Source: Vagococcus xieshaowenii (lineage in GTDB: Bacteria; Bacillota; Bacilli; Lactobacillales; Vagococcaceae). From it: a stretch of 64,000 bases of DNA. Where the stretch lies: the NCBI RefSeq assembly GCF_004792515.1, contig NZ_CP038865.1, positions 580,001 through 644,000 on the forward strand, given 5' to 3'. Shown in pieces: positions 1 through 9,257 of the stretch (positions are counted from its first letter, which is position 1; every line of letters begins with the position of its first letter). The notes beneath the pieces were generated by a model. The model was not told where the DNA came from and made no database searches. It saw only the letters and a program-made list of their open reading frames with translations. The position numbers and the translations under genes are program-made.

Positions 1-159
1 GCAGGTGAATTCTTGCGTGAGAAAATCCAACAATATTTTGATCAATTTACGTTTAAACAAGTCCGTGAAAGTACCGCGATTAAATTGGCAGTATTAGGTA
101 ATGATGCGGGTATTATAGGTGCAGCATCACTAGCGTTAACATTTAATGAAGAGAAATAG
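1..159 (+). CDS. glk: ROK-family glucokinase, C-terminal fragment
   Basis: The window opens inside this gene, so only the last 52 codons are present. The end resembles the C-terminal helix of ROK glucokinases, with the conserved stretch LGNDAGIIGAASLAL before the stop. The family phosphorylates free glucose with ATP in the cytosol. A rhodanese-like gene follows after 15 bases, probably in the same transcript. The ATP- and zinc-binding parts lie outside the window, so identity rests on the C-terminus only. Confidence 0.8.
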   Translation, partial: AGEFLREKIQQYFDQFTFKQVRESTAIKLAVLGNDAGIIGAASLALTFNEEK

Positions 160-174
160 AAAAGAGGAACATCA

Positions 175-558
175 GTGAATTATTTAACAATTATATTATT
201 ACTCGTTTTATTAGGCATGATCGGTAGAGAATTATACTTTAAATTTATGGCAAAAAAATCAGCTAAACTTGTTTCACAAGATGAATTTAAAGAGCATTTC
301 AGAACAGGACAGTTAATTGATTTACGTGAAAGTGATGTGTATCGTGCTAGCCATATTTTAGGTGCACGTAATTTACCTTATTCAACGTTTAAACAAAGTT
401 ATGTTGGGTTAAGAAAAGATCGTCCGGTATTATTATATGATCAAAGTAAAACAATGAGTGTTCGTATTGCAAACTTCTTAAGAAAACAAGGTTATACAGA
501 TATTTATATCTTAAAAGAAGGTTTTGCAGGATGGACAGGGAAAGTAAAACATAAATAA
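175..558 (+). CDS. Membrane-anchored rhodanese-like protein lacking the catalytic cysteine
   Basis: This 127-residue protein starts at GTG, behind an AGAGGA ribosome site about 8 bases upstream. Residues 1-16 form one hydrophobic segment, so it is probably a single-pass membrane protein with a cytosolic rhodanese fold (residues about 33-125). The usual landmarks are present: LIDLRE near 48-53 and the GFAGW turn near the end. The active-site loop, which carries Cys in sulfurtransferases, reads LYDQSK with Asp89, and the protein has no cysteine at all. It should therefore not transfer sulfur and may be a binding module. It sits downstream of glucokinase, an arrangement I recall from related bacteria. 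Its exact role is unknown. Confidence 0.85.
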   Translation: MNYLTIILLLVLLGMIGRELYFKFMAKKSAKLVSQDEFKEHFRTGQLIDLRESDVYRASHILGARNLPYSTFKQSYVGLRKDRPVLLYDQSKTMSVRIANFLRKQGYTDIYILKEGFAGWTGKVKHK

Positions 559-567
559 TTTGTTCTA

Positions 568-623
568 CCACTATAAAATAAGACCTCGCTATTAATCATT
601 AGCGAGGTCTTATTTTATAGTGG
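568..623. terminator. Perfect 24-bp inverted repeat, bidirectional terminator
   Basis: Arms 568-591 and 600-623 are exact reverse complements around an 8-base loop. The base of the stem is A/T rich, giving T-rich tracts on both strands. It separates the rhodanese gene from the convergent DUF1827 gene, whose stop codon (615-617) lies inside the right arm. Confidence 0.9.
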
Positions 624-896
624 AAAGGTTATTTCTACTAACTTATCGGTACGAATCATGTCTAATTTTTCGATAGTTTCATGATTGGGTACAAGACGAT
701 CTAGTACGAATTCAATTTCATTGTCTTTTATTTTTCTTTGTTTGTTTTGGATGACAACTTCTTTATGCTTACGAGCTTCGGAATAAATGATGTTAGTTTT
801 TCCTAACGTGTAGACTTTGACTAGTAAGCTGTCAGTATTTGATAGTTGACTATTGACTAATTTTGCATAACTGTTGGTTACGTCGATTAATTTCAT
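615..896 (-). CDS. DUF1827 family protein
   Basis: This is a 93-residue protein of the DUF1827 type, recognised from the opening MKLIDVTNSYAKLVNSQL and overall length. The family is small, soluble, restricted to Lactobacillales and of unknown function. I place the start at the ATG at 896, because the longer frame's GTG at 905 lies inside the ribosome site (AAGGAG, 8 bases before the ATG). It lies downstream of clpE on the same strand, a pairing I recall from enterococci and streptococci. A terminator after clpE (977-1014) suggests it also has its own promoter; a weak TTTATT/TAAAAT pair is visible upstream. Confidence 0.75.
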   Translation of the reverse strand: MKLIDVTNSYAKLVNSQLSNTDSLLVKVYTLGKTNIIYSEARKHKEVVIQNKQRKIKDNEIEFVLDRLVPNHETIEKLDMIRTDKLVEITFPL

Positions 897-976
897 ATGT
901 GTCACTCCTTTATCTACCTTTATACTTATATTTTACAATTTTTTAAGATATTAATAAACTAAAACTCATCAAATAT

Positions 977-1014
977 AAAAAAGAACGCAAGTTTTTTGAC
1001 TTACGTTCTTTTTT
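977..1014 (-). terminator. clpE terminator
   Basis: On the minus strand an 11-bp arm (AAAAAAGAACG and its complement) extends by 4 further pairs past a single mismatch, closes with a 6-base loop and is followed by a T run. It begins only 3 bases after the clpE stop codon. Confidence 0.85.
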
Positions 1015-1016
1015 AG

Positions 1017-3200
1017 TTAACGAATAGCACGAACATAGATGTGATGCTGATCATCAAGATAGGCTTCGTATTGTGTCTTATTAGGCTCATCAAGAAAAAC
1101 TTGTGCTAAGTTATCTTCTAGCTGTTCTTGAATTACTCGTCGTAATGGTCGAGCACCCATTTGTGGGTTGTATCCTAAGTCAACAAGTTTTTCTTTAACT
1201 GTTTGTGGTACCTCGATGTGTAAATGTTGTGTACTTAACATTTGATTAACATCATCAATCATTAAATCAACTATGTTTAATAGGTTTTCTTTAGAAAGAG
1301 CGGAGAATTCAATGATACCGTCAAAACGATTTAGAAATTCAGGTTTAAAGAAATCGCCAAGTTGTGATAGAACAGAGTGAGTAGTTCCTGATAGTGCCGC
1401 GCCAAACCCGACGTTGGCTTCAACAGCCCCTGTCCCAGCGTTACTCGTCATGATGATAATCGTATCTTTAAAGCTGACAGTTCTACCTTGAGAATCAGTT
1501 AAACGACCATCGTCTAGTATTTGTAAAAAGATGTGTAAAACATCTGGATGAGCTTTTTCAATTTCGTCTAGTAAGACTAAGCTATAAGGCGAACGTCTTA
1601 CTTTTTCGGTTAATTGTCCGGCTTCTTGATAGCCAACATAACCAGGAGGAGAACCGATTAATTTGGCGGTGCTGTGTTTATCCATGTATTCACTCATATC
1701 TAAACGGATCATAGCATCCGCAGAGCCAAATAACTCGTAAGCTAATTGTTTAGCTAACTCTGTTTTTCCAACACCAGTCGGTCCTACAAATAAGAACGAG
1801 CCAATCGGACGATTCTTTTTATTTAACCCAATTCGATTACGTCGTATCGCTTTTGCTACTTTATCGATGGCTTCGTCTTGACCGATAACATGGTGTTGTA
1901 ATGCTTCAGATAAGTGTTTTAATTGGTTTTGTTCTTTTTCTTTTAGTTCACCCACGGGAATGCCGGTTTTTTGTTCGACAATGGCTTCCATGTCCTTTTC
2001 GGTAACAGTCGGCATGTCTTCCTCAGCTACTTGATTTTCTTTTAATTTTTCTAAGTGGGTAATTTGATCACGATAGTAAGCGGCTTTTTCAAAATCTTCT
2101 TCTTTAGACGCAATATTTTTTTGCTCGATGGCTTGTTCTAATCGTCGTTCTAACAATTCTGGGTCTAACATTTGAATGGTTAAATTCTTTTTAGAGCCAG
2201 CTTCATCTAATAAGTCGATGGCTTTATCTGGTAAGAAGCGATCTTGAATATATCGGCTTGAAAGATTTACCGCCGCACTGATTGCTTCATCATCATATTT
2301 GACGTGGTGATAATCCTCATAACGTGTTTGAATCCCTTTTAATATTTCAAGTGTTTCTTCTACAGTTGGTTCATCAACTTGTACAGGTTGTAAGCGACGT
2401 TCTAAAGCTGCGTCTTTTTCAATGATTCGGTACTCAGCTAATGTTGTTGCACCAACTAATTGAAGTTTACCTCGTGCCAATGCGGGTTTTAAAATATTCC
2501 CAGCATCCATATTGCCATCACCAGCTGAACCGGCACCAACGATTTCATGGATTTCATCGATGAACAAAATAATTTGTTGATTGGCTTCGACTTCATCCAT
2601 CAATTGTTTCATTCGTTCTTCGAATTGCCCGCGAATGCCTGTTCCTTGAACAAGTGAGACGACATCTAATTGGATAACTTCTTTATCCTGAAGTTTTTGA
2701 GGGACATCGTTGTTGACTATTTTTAAGGCTAATCCTTCTACTACGGCAGTTTTACCTACACCAGGTTCACCAATTAATACAGGATTATTTTTGGTTCTTC
2801 TATTTAGTATTTCGATGACGCGAGTGATTTCTTCATCTCGACCAATAACTGGATCGATACGCCCTTGTCTAGCTTCTTCGGTTAAATTTAAACCGTATTC
2901 AGCAAGTAGACTTTGAGCTTGTCCGGGTCCTTGTGGTGGCTGGCTAGGTCCTTGTCCTTGAGTGGGTGGTATTTGTCTAATATTGCCTTGATTGAATTGC
3001 TGAGATAATGCTCGATACCAATCATCTATAGAACTAAAACCATAAGGATCTTGTGCCATATTAGTGGACATAGGTTGATTAGGCCCTTGATTTAATTGAC
3101 GATAACATTTTTGACATAGATATACTTTGTTGGTTTGATTACCTGTCATAATAGAAAGAGTAATGGTTGCTTGATTTTGTTTACAATTTTGGCAAAGCAT
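1017..3200 (-). CDS. clpE: ATP-dependent Clp protease ATP-binding subunit ClpE
   Basis: ClpE is a HSP100 unfoldase that feeds damaged proteins to ClpP. The 727-residue protein has an N-terminal zinc finger (C3, C6, C29, C32), a Q/P/G-rich linker, a first AAA+ module with Walker A GEPGVGKT, a UVR-like coiled region, and a second AAA+ module with GPTGVGKT. The zinc finger and central UVR region separate ClpE from ClpC and ClpB. The start is set at the ATG at 3200, since the GTG three codons earlier falls against the AAGGA ribosome site. A consensus promoter and a CtsR operator lie directly upstream, so it is almost certainly a class III heat-shock gene. Confidence 0.96.
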   Translation of the reverse strand: MLCQNCKQNQATITLSIMTGNQTNKVYLCQKCYRQLNQGPNQPMSTNMAQDPYGFSSIDDWYRALSQQFNQGNIRQIPPTQGQGPSQPPQGPGQAQSLLAEYGLNLTEEARQGRIDPVIGRDEEITRVIEILNRRTKNNPVLIGEPGVGKTAVVEGLALKIVNNDVPQKLQDKEVIQLDVVSLVQGTGIRGQFEERMKQLMDEVEANQQIILFIDEIHEIVGAGSAGDGNMDAGNILKPALARGKLQLVGATTLAEYRIIEKDAALERRLQPVQVDEPTVEETLEILKGIQTRYEDYHHVKYDDEAISAAVNLSSRYIQDRFLPDKAIDLLDEAGSKKNLTIQMLDPELLERRLEQAIEQKNIASKEEDFEKAAYYRDQITHLEKLKENQVAEEDMPTVTEKDMEAIVEQKTGIPVGELKEKEQNQLKHLSEALQHHVIGQDEAIDKVAKAIRRNRIGLNKKNRPIGSFLFVGPTGVGKTELAKQLAYELFGSADAMIRLDMSEYMDKHSTAKLIGSPPGYVGYQEAGQLTEKVRRSPYSLVLLDEIEKAHPDVLHIFLQILDDGRLTDSQGRTVSFKDTIIIMTSNAGTGAVEANVGFGAALSGTTHSVLSQLGDFFKPEFLNRFDGIIEFSALSKENLLNIVDLMIDDVNQMLSTQHLHIEVPQTVKEKLVDLGYNPQMGARPLRRVIQEQLEDNLAQVFLDEPNKTQYEAYLDDQHHIYVRAIR

Positions 3201-3242
3201 AAGTGTCACTTCCTTTTTAATAAACTAAAGGTCAATTATTTT

Positions 3243-3261
3243 ACTGACCTTTTTTGACCTT
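3243..3261 (-). promoter_or_regulatory. CtsR operator of clpE
   Basis: The minus strand reads AGGTCAAAAAAGGTCAGT, two direct GGTCA heptads spaced by three bases, matching the CtsR box (RGTCAAA-NAN-RGTCAAA) apart from the end of the second heptad. It lies just downstream of the -10 element, a repressing position. A further, inverted GGTCA half-site is at 3230-3234. Confidence 0.88.
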
Positions 3262-3268
3262 TGAAATA

Positions 3269-3297
3269 ATTATACTGAGTTTCGTTATATAATTCAA
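3269..3297 (-). promoter_or_regulatory. clpE sigma-A promoter
   Basis: On the minus strand, -35 TTGAAT (3292-3297), a 17-base spacer and -10 TATAAT (3269-3274). The spacing is ideal and the CtsR box follows immediately. Confidence 0.85.
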
Positions 3298-3408
3298 GAA
3301 TTAACCCTTTTGTCAAAAAATAGGGGAACAAAAGGTTAAAAAATACATAAGGAGTATTTCTACCGTCCTGCTGTATATGATGAAAGCGAATTAATTGTGA
3401 TAAAAAAG

Positions 3409-3437
3409 TTGTAAGGAATTGAAAAAAATGGTAATGT
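3409..3437 (+). promoter_or_regulatory. Candidate ptsHI promoter
   Basis: TTGTAA (3409-3414), 17-base spacer, TAATGT (3432-3437). It is a moderate match to sigma-A elements, about 84 bases before the ptsH start. Confidence 0.4.
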
Positions 3438-3520
3438 TAACAGTTGAAAGGGATATTTTTAAGCTTATTTAAAAAAGTCCCCAAAAAAAATTTGTTTAAG
3501 ACAAAGGAGAACGATCAATT

Positions 3521-3787
3521 ATGGAAAGAAAAGAATTTAACATTATCGCTGATACAGGAATCCACGCTCGTCCAGCTACTTTATTAGTTCAAGCTGCAAG
3601 CAAATTCACTTCTGATATCAACTTAGAGTACAAAGGTAAATCAGTAAACTTAAAATCTATCATGGGCGTTATGTCTTTAGGTGTTGGCCAAGGTGCTGAT
3701 ATCGCTATTACTGCTGAAGGTGCTGACGAAGTAGAAGCAATCGCTGCTATTACTGAAGCAATGCAAAAAGAAGGTTTATCTGAATAA
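3521..3787 (+). CDS. ptsH: Phosphocarrier protein HPr
   Basis: HPr (88 residues) passes phosphate from enzyme I to the sugar-specific EIIA proteins. The phospho-accepting His15 sits in GIHARPAT. The regulatory Ser46, in [11 protein letters not shown], is the site used by HPr kinase for CcpA-dependent catabolite control in Firmicutes. The ribosome site AAAGGAG is 8 bases upstream. The stop overlaps the ptsI start by one base, so translation is coupled. MtlA/MtlF encoded at 46-50 kb are among its likely clients. Confidence 0.98.
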   Translation: MERKEFNIIADTGIHARPATLLVQAASKFTSDINLEYKGKSVNLKSIMGVMSLGVGQGADIAITAEGADEVEAIAAITEAMQKEGLSE

Positions 3788-5508
3788 TGTCTAATATGTT
3801 AAAAGGTATCGGAGCGAGTGATGGCGTAGCTGTTGCAAAAGCATATATGTTAATCGAGCCAGACTTATCTTTTACTAAACAAACAGTAGAAGATTCTGAA
3901 GGCGAAGTTAATCGCTTAAAAGCTGCTTTAGCTAAAGCGACTGAAGAAATCACTGCTATTCGTGATAAAGCTGCAACAACATTAGGTGAAGAAGAAGCGC
4001 AAGTTTTTGATGCTCATTTAATGGTTTTAGCTGACCCTGAGATGGTTAGCGCTGTTGAATCAAACATTAACGACAACAAAGTTAATGCTGAATCAGCATT
4101 AAAAGAAGTAACAGATATGTTTATCATGATGTTCGAATCTATGGAAGATAATCCATATATGCAAGAACGTGCGGCAGACATTAAAGACGTTACAAAACGT
4201 GTGATTAGTCACTTATTAAATGTTAAATTACCAAATCCATCAATGATTGATGAAGAGGTTATCGTGATTGCTCATGACTTAACACCAAGTGATACAGCAC
4301 AATTAGATCGTCGTTTTGTTAAAGCTTTTGTGACAAACATTGGTGGTAGAACATCTCACTCAGCTATTATGGCTCGTTCATTAGAAATTCCTGCAGTAGT
4401 AGGAACAATGTCAATTACTGATTCAGTAGTTGAAGGACAACTATTAGCTGTTAATGGTATTACTGGTGAGGTTATTGTTGAACCAACAGAAGAAGAACAA
4501 GCAACTGTTAACAAAGCTGGAGCAGATTATGCTGCATTGAAAGCTGAATGGGATAAATTAAAAGATGCTAAAACAGTTACGGCTGATGGTAAGCATTTTG
4601 AGTTAGCTGCTAATATTGGAACACCTAAAGATTTAGAAGGTGTTAACAATAATGGTGGTGAAGCAGTTGGTTTGTACCGTACAGAATTCTTATACATGGA
4701 TTCTCCTGAATTACCATCTGAAGATGCTCAATTTGAAGCATACAAAGCGGTATTAGAAGGCATGAATGGTAAACCAGTTGTGGTTCGTACAATGGATATT
4801 GGTGGAGATAAAGAATTACCTTACTTACCATTACCACACGAAATGAACCCATTCTTAGGTTACCGTGCATTACGTATTTCATTAGTAGAAGATGATATGT
4901 TTAGAACACAATTACGTGCTTTATTACGTGCATCTGTATACGGTCAATTACGTATTATGTTCCCAATGGTAGCAACATTAAAAGAGTTCCGTGCTGCTAA
5001 AGCAATGCTTGAAGAAGAAAAAGCTAAATTAATCGCTGATGGTGTCGTGATTGCAGATGATATCCAAGTGGGTATCATGATTGAAATCCCTGCAGCAGCT
5101 GTTATTGCTGATAAATTTGCGAAAGAAGTTGACTTCTTCTCAGTAGGAACAAACGATTTAATCCAATATACTATGGCGGCAGACCGTATGAACGAACGCG
5201 TTTCTTACCTATATCAACCATATAACCCATCAATCTTACGTTTAATCAAACACGTAATCGATTCAGCACATGCTGAAGGTAAATGGGCTGGTATGTGTGG
5301 TGAGATGGCTGGCGATCAAACAGCTGTTCCTTTACTAGTAGGTTTAGGATTAGATGAGTTCTCAATGAGTGCAACAAGCATCTTAAAAACACGTAGCTTA
5401 ATGAAACGTTTAGATTCAACTAAGATGGCTGAATTAGCTAACAAAGCAATCAATGATTGTGACACAGCTGAAGAAGTTGTTGCGTTAGTTGAAGAATATA
5501 CTAAATAA
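3787..5508 (+). CDS. ptsI: PTS enzyme I (PEP-protein phosphotransferase)
   Basis: Enzyme I autophosphorylates from PEP and donates to HPr, the first step of every PTS sugar uptake. The 573-residue length is typical. The phosphohistidine is His191 in [13 protein letters not shown]; the PEP-binding C-terminal barrel contains [12 protein letters not shown] and the GMCGEMAGD loop. It forms a two-gene operon with ptsH, closed by the hairpin at 5517-5552. Confidence 0.98.
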   Translation: MSNMLKGIGASDGVAVAKAYMLIEPDLSFTKQTVEDSEGEVNRLKAALAKATEEITAIRDKAATTLGEEEAQVFDAHLMVLADPEMVSAVESNINDNKVNAESALKEVTDMFIMMFESMEDNPYMQERAADIKDVTKRVISHLLNVKLPNPSMIDEEVIVIAHDLTPSDTAQLDRRFVKAFVTNIGGRTSHSAIMARSLEIPAVVGTMSITDSVVEGQLLAVNGITGEVIVEPTEEEQATVNKAGADYAALKAEWDKLKDAKTVTADGKHFELAANIGTPKDLEGVNNNGGEAVGLYRTEFLYMDSPELPSEDAQFEAYKAVLEGMNGKPVVVRTMDIGGDKELPYLPLPHEMNPFLGYRALRISLVEDDMFRTQLRALLRASVYGQLRIMFPMVATLKEFRAAKAMLEEEKAKLIADGVVIADDIQVGIMIEIPAAAVIADKFAKEVDFFSVGTNDLIQYTMAADRMNERVSYLYQPYNPSILRLIKHVIDSAHAEGKWAGMCGEMAGDQTAVPLLVGLGLDEFSMSATSILKTRSLMKRLDSTKMAELANKAINDCDTAEEVVALVEEYTK

Positions 5509-5516
5509 TAAAGCTT

Positions 5517-5552
5517 AAACTCGAAAATCTTTATGATTTTCGAGTTTTTTTT
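5517..5552 (+). terminator. ptsHI terminator
   Basis: A 13-bp perfect stem (5517-5529 with 5535-5547), 5-base loop and an eight-T run. Confidence 0.93.
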
Positions 5553-5625
5553 GATTGATGCATGTTCATATTCTGATTTTGTAATCAATAATACACCGCT
5601 AGTCTGATGATTTATTTGAGAAATA

Positions 5626-5634
5626 TGGTATATT
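5626..5634 (+). promoter_or_regulatory. Extended -10 promoter before the glycosyltransferase
   Basis: TGGTATATT fits an extended -10 element; no good -35 is present at the right distance. It lies 66 bases before the start codon. Confidence 0.45.
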
Positions 5635-5699
5635 AGTCTTAATAAATTGGTATTATAGACGGAGATAAAAGGTTTAAAAAATGATTGCGAGGGTTTGGT

Positions 5700-6932
5700 A
5701 TGAAAGTGGGGATTTTTACCGATACATATTTTCCACAAATAAGTGGTGTGTCTACATCAATTAGAACACTAAAAAATGAATTAGAAGCATCGGGTCATGA
5801 AGTGATTATTTTTACAACAACAGATCCACAGGTGCAAAAAAAAGAAGAGAATATTGTTCGTTTGCCTAGTATTCCATTTATTTCTTTTAAAGATAGACGA
5901 ATGGTTATTAGGGGAATGATTCATGCGTATGAAGCAGCCAAGTATCATGAATTAGAGCTAGTACATACGCAAACAGAATTTGGCGTAGGAATATTAGGGA
6001 AATTTGTTGCTAAAAAGTTAAACATTCCGATTGTTCATACGTATCATACGATGTATGAAGACTATCTACATTACATTGCAAAAGGGATTATCGTTAAGCC
6101 ACAACACGTGCGTTTGATGACACGTAAATTTTGTCAACATTTAGATGGTGTAATCTGTCCCAGTCATCGTGTTGAGAACAAGTTGCATGAGTATGACATA
6201 GAAGTGCCTATGGCGATTATTCCAACAGGTATCGATTTACAACAATTTTCTGATCAGAGTAAGGATGACGTATTAACTCGTCAGCAATTGGGAATTTCGG
6301 ACGACACGAAGATTTTGTTGTCGTTAAGTCGTTTGTCTTATGAAAAAAATATACAAGCAATTATCGAAGGCATGGCTCACATAATAGAAAAAGATACTCA
6401 CTACCATTTGATCATAGTAGGAGATGGGCCTTATCGACAAGCGTTAGAAGATAGAGTTATCGAGTTGTCATTATCGTCTTATGTGACATTTGTTGGTGAA
6501 GTCGCTAATCAAGAGGTTAATCAGTATTACCGTTTAGCCGATTATTTTGTATCATTGTCTACTTCAGAATCACAAGGACTGACTTATATTGAGGCTTTAG
6601 CCGCTAAAACACCGATTATTGCTAAAGAGAATGCGTATTTAAACCAACTGATTGAAAACAAAGAGATGGGATTATTATTATCTTCTGCTGAATCATTTGC
6701 TGAAAAATTTATGGTTTATCAAGAGCAAGTATTAGATCATTCGCCACATTTTTTTGAAGGGAAGTTACAAGAGATTTCAAGTCAAACTTTTGGAAAAAAA
6801 GTGATGGATTTTTATGAAGAACTTATTGAAACTTACAACAATCAATTGGTGGCAACACAAGAGCCGTTGTTAAGACCAAAAAAACTGGTTGCACGTACTA
6901 TGAAAGTTATCAAAAGAACTAAGAAAATATAA
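5700..6932 (+). CDS. GT4 glycosyltransferase, probable diacylglycerol glucosyltransferase (LafA/BgsB type)
   Basis: This 410-residue GT-B enzyme has the N-terminal signature GIFTDTYFPQISGVSTSIRT, the HTYHTMYEDYLHYIAKG segment and the C-terminal donor motif SESQGLTYIEAL. These are features of the streptococcal/enterococcal enzymes that glucosylate diacylglycerol to make the glycolipid anchor of lipoteichoic acid. The basic tail (KRTKKI) suits a membrane-surface enzyme. The start is the ATG at 5700 behind GCGAGGG; the TTG at 5685 has no ribosome site. The usual partner that adds the second sugar is not adjacent, so which transfer step it performs is inference. Confidence 0.8.
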   Translation: MKVGIFTDTYFPQISGVSTSIRTLKNELEASGHEVIIFTTTDPQVQKKEENIVRLPSIPFISFKDRRMVIRGMIHAYEAAKYHELELVHTQTEFGVGILGKFVAKKLNIPIVHTYHTMYEDYLHYIAKGIIVKPQHVRLMTRKFCQHLDGVICPSHRVENKLHEYDIEVPMAIIPTGIDLQQFSDQSKDDVLTRQQLGISDDTKILLSLSRLSYEKNIQAIIEGMAHIIEKDTHYHLIIVGDGPYRQALEDRVIELSLSSYVTFVGEVANQEVNQYYRLADYFVSLSTSESQGLTYIEALAAKTPIIAKENAYLNQLIENKEMGLLLSSAESFAEKFMVYQEQVLDHSPHFFEGKLQEISSQTFGKKVMDFYEELIETYNNQLVATQEPLLRPKKLVARTMKVIKRTKKI

Positions 6933-6952
6933 TTCTTAGTTCTTTTTTTTTT
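6914..6952 (+). terminator. Terminator overlapping the end of the glycosyltransferase gene
   Basis: A 12-bp perfect stem (6914-6925 with 6933-6944) is followed by T residues. The stop codon (6930-6932) is in the loop, so the left arm also encodes the last lysine-rich residues. Confidence 0.88.
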
Positions 6953-6997
6953 GCAAATTTATAGGTATGATAGAGGTAATAAAGGGGGCTATAAATT

Positions 6998-7867
6998 ATG
7001 AAAATTGGCTTTATCGGCACAGGTGTTATGGGTGCTTCAATTGTTAAACATCTAATGAATGCAGGACATGAATTAATTGTTTACAATCGTACGAAATCAA
7101 AAACAGATAAATTAGTATCACTAGGGGCTACATGGGCAGATACGCCAAAAGAAGTAGCTGAGATGTCGTCGTTAGTTTTTTCAATGGTCGGCTACCCACA
7201 AGATGTGGAAGAAATTTATTATGGAGAATCAGGCGTTTTTGCAACGGATGTCACAGGTAAAATTTTGATAGATATGACAACAAGTACACCAACGTTAGCT
7301 CAACGCATTGCTCAAACAGCTAAAGAGCGTGGTGCCTACAGTTTGGATGCACCAGTATCAGGTGGCGATCTAGGTGCCAAAAATGGCACGCTAACTATCA
7401 TGGTAGGTGGAGAAGAAGACGTTTATCAACAAATCCAACCGATTTTTGAGTTGTTTGCTAAAACAATCAATTTACAAGGGACAGCTGGTAAAGGTCAACA
7501 CACGAAGATGGCCAATCAAATCATGATTGCAGGAACAATGACAGGGATGACCGAATTATTAGTCTATGCTAAGGCAGCGGACTTAGATTTAGAAAAAGTG
7601 ATAGCAACAGTTGGTGGCGGTAGTGCTGCAAATTGGTCATTAACCAACTATTCACCACGTATTCTTAAAGAAGACTTCACACCAGGATTTTTCGTGAAGC
7701 ATTTTATTAAAGATTTAAAAATTGCACTAGATGAAGCTGAGAAAATGAATCTTACACTACCAGCTACAACATTGGCTAAAGAGTTGTATGAACAACTGGC
7801 AGCTCAAGGCTATGAAAATAATGGGACACAGTCATTAATTAAATTATGGTGGGACGAGAGCGTTTAA
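6998..7867 (+). CDS. NAD(P)-dependent beta-hydroxyacid dehydrogenase family oxidoreductase
   Basis: This 289-residue protein belongs to the 3-hydroxyisobutyrate/6-phosphogluconate dehydrogenase superfamily. The N-terminal Rossmann motif is GFIGTGVMG, the substrate-binding segment DAPVSGGDLGAKNGTL is intact, and the catalytic lysine lies in GKGQHTKMANQ. The C-terminal helical domain contains KDLKIALDEA. The family oxidises small beta-hydroxyacids or reduces semialdehydes such as tartronate or succinate semialdehyde; the substrate cannot be read from sequence. It stands alone, with an AAAGGGGG ribosome site. Confidence 0.9.
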   Translation: MKIGFIGTGVMGASIVKHLMNAGHELIVYNRTKSKTDKLVSLGATWADTPKEVAEMSSLVFSMVGYPQDVEEIYYGESGVFATDVTGKILIDMTTSTPTLAQRIAQTAKERGAYSLDAPVSGGDLGAKNGTLTIMVGGEEDVYQQIQPIFELFAKTINLQGTAGKGQHTKMANQIMIAGTMTGMTELLVYAKAADLDLEKVIATVGGGSAANWSLTNYSPRILKEDFTPGFFVKHFIKDLKIALDEAEKMNLTLPATTLAKELYEQLAAQGYENNGTQSLIKLWWDESV

Positions 7868-7931
7868 TTTAGATTAATTATAGAAAACTTTGATAAATTC
7901 TGTTATTATCAATGCATATTAAACAACTTTT

Positions 7932-7940
7932 TGATACAAT
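7932..7940 (+). promoter_or_regulatory. Extended -10 promoter before the YkuJ-like gene
   Basis: TGATACAAT, 35 bases before the start codon, is a candidate extended -10 element without a clear -35. Confidence 0.4.
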
Positions 7941-7974
7941 GTAACAGGAAGCGAAATTAAAGGAGGCTTGCCTT

Positions 7975-8208
7975 ATGAAAAGTTCAAAACTAGTAGCCAT
8001 TCTTAAACGCTTGGATGCTATGACAGAAACAACTGAAACAGAAGTACAAACTCGTCGTTTTGAAAACGAAGGTGTTGAAAAATGCTTAGTTAATTACGAT
8101 CCAACGACTAGTACGTTTGAGTTGACTGAATCAGGCTCACAAGAAGTTTATCAATTTGACGATATCGACTTCGTTGCGATGGAAATTTTTGAATTATTAG
8201 ATGCATAA
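7975..8208 (+). CDS. YkuJ-family small protein
   Basis: This 77-residue acidic soluble protein resembles YkuJ of Bacillus subtilis. Shared features are the length, an N-terminal helix (ILKRLDAMTE), a central RRFENEGVEKCLVNY strand region, and the end FDDIDFVAMEIFELLDA. The family's function is unknown. A strong AAAGGAGG ribosome site precedes the ATG. A hairpin at 8212-8251 follows. Confidence 0.72.
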   Translation: MKSSKLVAILKRLDAMTETTETEVQTRRFENEGVEKCLVNYDPTTSTFELTESGSQEVYQFDDIDFVAMEIFELLDA

Positions 8209-8211
8209 TTA

Positions 8212-8251
8212 ATTTAAGGAGCTAAGACTAACAGGTCATAGCTCCTTAAAT
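8212..8251 (+). terminator. Hairpin after the YkuJ-like gene
   Basis: A 13-bp perfect inverted repeat (8212-8224 with 8239-8251). It lacks a clean T run, so it may be a weak terminator or an RNA-stabilising structure. Confidence 0.55.
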
Positions 8252-8290
8252 ATTAACTAAATACGAACGATGATACACAAAGGAGTTAGC

Positions 8291-9232
8291 ATGATGAATA
8301 AAGGAATAATTGAAATGCCTGAGAATTATCAACATCATATGACATTAGGGCAGATTGCTTTTGAGGAAGAGCGATTTAATGAAGCCTTAAATCATTTTCA
8401 ATTAGCGTATAACTTAGAAAATCAATTAGAAGCCAATCGTTGGTTAGTTAAGTCTGCGTTGGTATTAAATGAGTATGCGCTAGCTGAAACTGTTATGGAA
8501 GAACGCTTGAATGATTATTTAACAGATAATGATTCATTGCGTCTTTATATTGAGGCGTTAGTTGGTTTGAAAAAGTTTCAACGTGCGCGTTTATTTATTG
8601 AAGTTTATGCTCAGGGAACTAGTAAAGAAGAACTTATGGTGTTGTTAAATCAAATGGAAGAGCAAACCGTTCGTTTCGAAGGAGCTAAAGTTCAAAAAAG
8701 TATTGGGAAATTATCATCATGGTATCCTGAACCGCATGAGATCACGTCGTTTTTGGAGCAGTTAAATCAACTACCGTATGAGTCATTTCTTAAATTAGTA
8801 ACACAAGTACTAGCAGATGCTAATCATTCGCTAATGCTTCGTAATCAATTATTGAATATGTTGACGTTACTAAAGGTTGAACAACATGTGAAGATTCTAA
8901 ATTATAAAGATGAATGGCAAGAAGTGTCACCAAAAGAGTTGGAAGTATTAGGCAGAGAAACGACTTATTTACAAGTATCAGCTATATTAAATAAACTAGT
9001 TGGGGAACAACCTAATGTATTAAACCAACTGTTAGCTGATCAACGACGCTTCTTTAATATTCTTTATCCTCTTGCACAACAAGAGATTCAATCAATTGAA
9101 AATTGGTTAAGTGTGACATTAGCTCCGTATAATGGTGTGGTACGTTTACCGATTGATCAACAGTTAGAAGAGGATGTAGAAGAACTAGATGTATTTAATA
9201 TAATTATTGAAAAAATGGGTTTAAAAAAATAA
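8291..9232 (+). CDS. Tetratricopeptide-repeat protein (YsoA-like position)
   Basis: This 313-residue soluble protein has TPR-like helices in its first ~130 residues (for example YQHHMTLGQIAFEEERFNEA and ALNHFQLAYNLE) and a less repetitive C-terminal half. TPRs mediate protein contacts; the partner is unknown. The start is the ATG at 8291, six bases after AAAGGAG; the ATG at 8270 precedes that ribosome site and is not used. It lies upstream of tig and clpX, the position of the TPR gene ysoA in B. subtilis. Confidence 0.75.
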   Translation: MMNKGIIEMPENYQHHMTLGQIAFEEERFNEALNHFQLAYNLENQLEANRWLVKSALVLNEYALAETVMEERLNDYLTDNDSLRLYIEALVGLKKFQRARLFIEVYAQGTSKEELMVLLNQMEEQTVRFEGAKVQKSIGKLSSWYPEPHEITSFLEQLNQLPYESFLKLVTQVLADANHSLMLRNQLLNMLTLLKVEQHVKILNYKDEWQEVSPKELEVLGRETTYLQVSAILNKLVGEQPNVLNQLLADQRRFFNILYPLAQQEIQSIENWLSVTLAPYNGVVRLPIDQQLEEDVEELDVFNIIIEKMGLKK

Positions 9233-9257
9233 GCTAATAACGAATTATTAATTATCG

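Larger units (their letters stand above)
3201..3520. other. Divergent clpE-ptsH intergenic region
   Basis: This 320-base gap holds the clpE promoter and CtsR box, a bulged inverted repeat (3301-3313 with 3329-3339), and a 24-codon open stretch without a start codon (3340-3411) that may be a gene relic. It ends with a candidate ptsH promoter. Nothing else is recognisable. Confidence 0.6.

Noticed and set aside
4643-4882. Antisense reading frames inside ptsI, rpoB, rpoC, clpX and other genes
   Set aside because: They are shadows of strongly biased sense codons, lack ribosome sites and encode no recognisable protein.
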